Source: Winogradskyella sediminis (GTDB taxonomy: Bacteria > Bacteroidota > Bacteroidia > Flavobacteriales > Flavobacteriaceae). From it: a stretch of DNA of 64,000 nucleotides. Of the stretch, positions 62,478 to 64,000 are shown in pieces. The DNA lies in the NCBI RefSeq assembly GCF_003387355.1, contig NZ_QUNH01000004.1, positions 62,001 to 126,000 of the forward strand, given 5' to 3'. The notes under the pieces are model-generated. The model worked only from the letters and a program-made list of their open reading frames with translations. It had not been told where the DNA came from and made no database searches. A program made the translations under genes and the position numbers. Every line of letters begins with the position of its first letter. The stretch's first letter is position 1.

Positions 62478-63581
62478 ATGAAATATCAACAAAGAAAAAA
62501 AGCGCTTATCTTATTGGCAGACGGAACCATCTTTCATGGTAAGTCCATAGGAAAAGAAGGTTCTGCTTTTGGTGAAGTTTGTTTTAATACAGGTACCACT
62601 GGTTATCAAGAAATCTTTACAGATCCTTCTTATTATGGCCAATTAATGGTTACAACTAACGCACATATTGGTAATTACGGAACAAAAGAAGAAGAAGTAG
62701 AATCCAATGATGTAAAAATCGCAGGACTAATCTGTAAAAATTTTAGCTTTAATTATTCGAGACCAGCAGCGGATGCGTCGTTAGAAGATTTCTTTGAAAA
62801 ACATAACACCTTGGCCATTGCAGATGTAGATACAAGAGCCTTAGTAAGCTACATTAGAGATAATGGAGCTATGAATGCTGTAATAACTACTGAAATCGAT
62901 AATCTAGAAGCGCTTAAAAAACAACTTGCCGAATTTCCGTCAATGAAAGGTTTAGAATTAGCTTCAAAAGTTTCCACAAAAGAACCTTATTTTGTAGGTG
63001 ATGAAAATGCAACTTATAAAATTGCTGCTTTAGATATTGGAATCAAGAAAAACATTCTAAGAAATTTGGCAAAGCGTGATGCTTACATCAAGGTATTTCC
63101 TTACAATGCAAAGTTTGAAGACTTAGAAGCATTTAATCCAGATGGGTATTTTTTATCTAACGGCCCAGGTGATCCAGAGCCGTTATCAGATGCTATCGAT
63201 TTAGCTAAAGATATCATCGCTAACAACAAACCATTATTCGGAATTTGTTTAGGTCATCAAATCATTGCTTTGGCCAATGGAATTTCAACTTACAAAATGC
63301 ATAACGGTCATAGAGGGATCAATCATCCTGTTAAAAATTTAGTGACTGGTAAAGGTGAAATTACATCTCAAAATCATGGTTTTGCTATTAACAGAGAAGA
63401 AACTGAAGCCAATGCTAATGTAGAAATTACACATGTGCATTTAAATGACCATACTGTGGCAGGTATAAAGATAAAAGACAAAAATTGTTTCTCTGTGCAG
63501 TACCATCCAGAAGCTAGTCCTGGACCAAATGATTCACTGTATTTATTTGATCAATTTATTGAGAATATAAAAAATAAATAA
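62478..63581 (+). CDS. carA: Carbamoyl-phosphate synthase small subunit
   Basis: 367 residues. The N-terminal domain has LADGTIFHGKSIGKEGSAFG, EVCFNTGTTGYQEIFTDPSY. The glutaminase has nucleophile Cys in LFGICLGHQIIALA, and His/Glu in FSVQYHPEASPGPND; SNGPGDPEPL is the oxyanion region. It releases ammonia from glutamine for carbamoyl phosphate in pyrimidine and arginine synthesis. A clean terminator follows; carB is not adjacent. Confidence 0.98.
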   Translation: MKYQQRKKALILLADGTIFHGKSIGKEGSAFGEVCFNTGTTGYQEIFTDPSYYGQLMVTTNAHIGNYGTKEEEVESNDVKIAGLICKNFSFNYSRPAADASLEDFFEKHNTLAIADVDTRALVSYIRDNGAMNAVITTEIDNLEALKKQLAEFPSMKGLELASKVSTKEPYFVGDENATYKIAALDIGIKKNILRNLAKRDAYIKVFPYNAKFEDLEAFNPDGYFLSNGPGDPEPLSDAIDLAKDIIANNKPLFGICLGHQIIALANGISTYKMHNGHRGINHPVKNLVTGKGEITSQNHGFAINREETEANANVEITHVHLNDHTVAGIKIKDKNCFSVQYHPEASPGPNDSLYLFDQFIENIKNK

Positions 63582-63585
63582 TACC

Positions 63586-63623
63586 AAAAACGCAATAAAA
63601 CACCCTTTTTATTGCGTTTTTTT
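63586..63623 (+). terminator. Intrinsic terminator of carA
   Basis: AAAAACGCAATAAAA (63586-63600) pairs perfectly with TTTTATTGCGTTTTT (63607-63621), continuing with T. It begins 4 bases after the carA stop. Confidence 0.9.
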
Positions 63624-63695
63624 AGTTACGAAATCATTATCGTAAGGATTAATCATAAATTTGATTTTTGTCAAGTTTTGCGCCATAGATTTTCG

Positions 63696-63703
63696 TAAAT
63701 TTG
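63696..63703 (+). promoter_or_regulatory. -7 box of eno
   Basis: TAAATTTG matches TAnnTTTG exactly, 66 bases upstream of the eno ATG. A TTG at 63678-63680 is 15 bases before it, shorter than the ideal 19. Confidence 0.55.
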
Positions 63704-63763
63704 GGTGACACTATGAGGTGCAGAGCCTTGTAGCCTTTTAAAATTATAGATAACTTAAATTAA

Positions 63764-64000
<237 letters not shown>

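Overview
The window looks like chromosomal DNA of a marine-type member of the Flavobacteriaceae (Bacteroidota). Evidence: low G+C; A-rich rather than Shine-Dalgarno leaders; repeated matches to the flavobacterial promoter pattern TTG-N19-TAnnTTTG; a SusC/SusD pair; MG2-type alpha-2-macroglobulin; and an str-S10-spc-alpha ribosomal block without tuf, adk or map, followed by carA and eno. I cannot name the species.

Layout. 1-4011 (-) is most of a large alpha-2-macroglobulin-family protein running off the left edge. 4164-11731 (+) holds a TPR protein, then a tight tetR-ABC-hlyD-tolC export operon whose ABC ATPase domain keeps only its Walker A motif, then an Mpl-type peptidoglycan recycling ligase. 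11840-13240 is a membrane protein with ExbD-like segments. 13340-17199 (-) is a TetR-controlled detoxification-like cluster: AhpD-type protein, EthD-type protein, a probable HxD...H oxygenase-fold protein, FrnE-type DsbA and a Tat-exported haloacid dehalogenase. Twin 16-bp operators sit at the regulator and at its target. An Imm53-type immunity gene, a pair of large palindromic repeats and a PLP enzyme follow.

20125-21626 (-) is the most system-like locus: a putative toxin, an XRE antitoxin with a C-terminal tail, and a SecB-like chaperone, matching the toxin-antitoxin-chaperone (TAC) layout with an unfamiliar toxin candidate. Next come two mutually similar membrane proteins, an MFS/AraC pair and a B12-binding radical SAM protein. 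At 27406-28153 there are three more palindromic repeats; two of them bracket a small GIY-YIG nuclease gene whose last codons lie inside the repeat. 28177-37829 is mostly housekeeping: Dus, a dienelactone hydrolase/PaiB group, RadC, a deacetylase-like protein, a YjjG-like HAD, RarA, rhomboid and RlmB.

37956-44618 (-) carries SusD, SusC and an Omp85-family barrel. 44796-62149 (+) is the ribosomal protein block from rpsL to rplQ with fusA, secY, infA and rpoA. Several of its internal gaps hold strong hairpins, including a complete terminator plus promoter between rpsK and rpsD. The block ends in a strong terminator at 62267-62301. carA and the start of eno close the window. No tRNA, rRNA, CRISPR array, insertion sequence or prophage was recognised.
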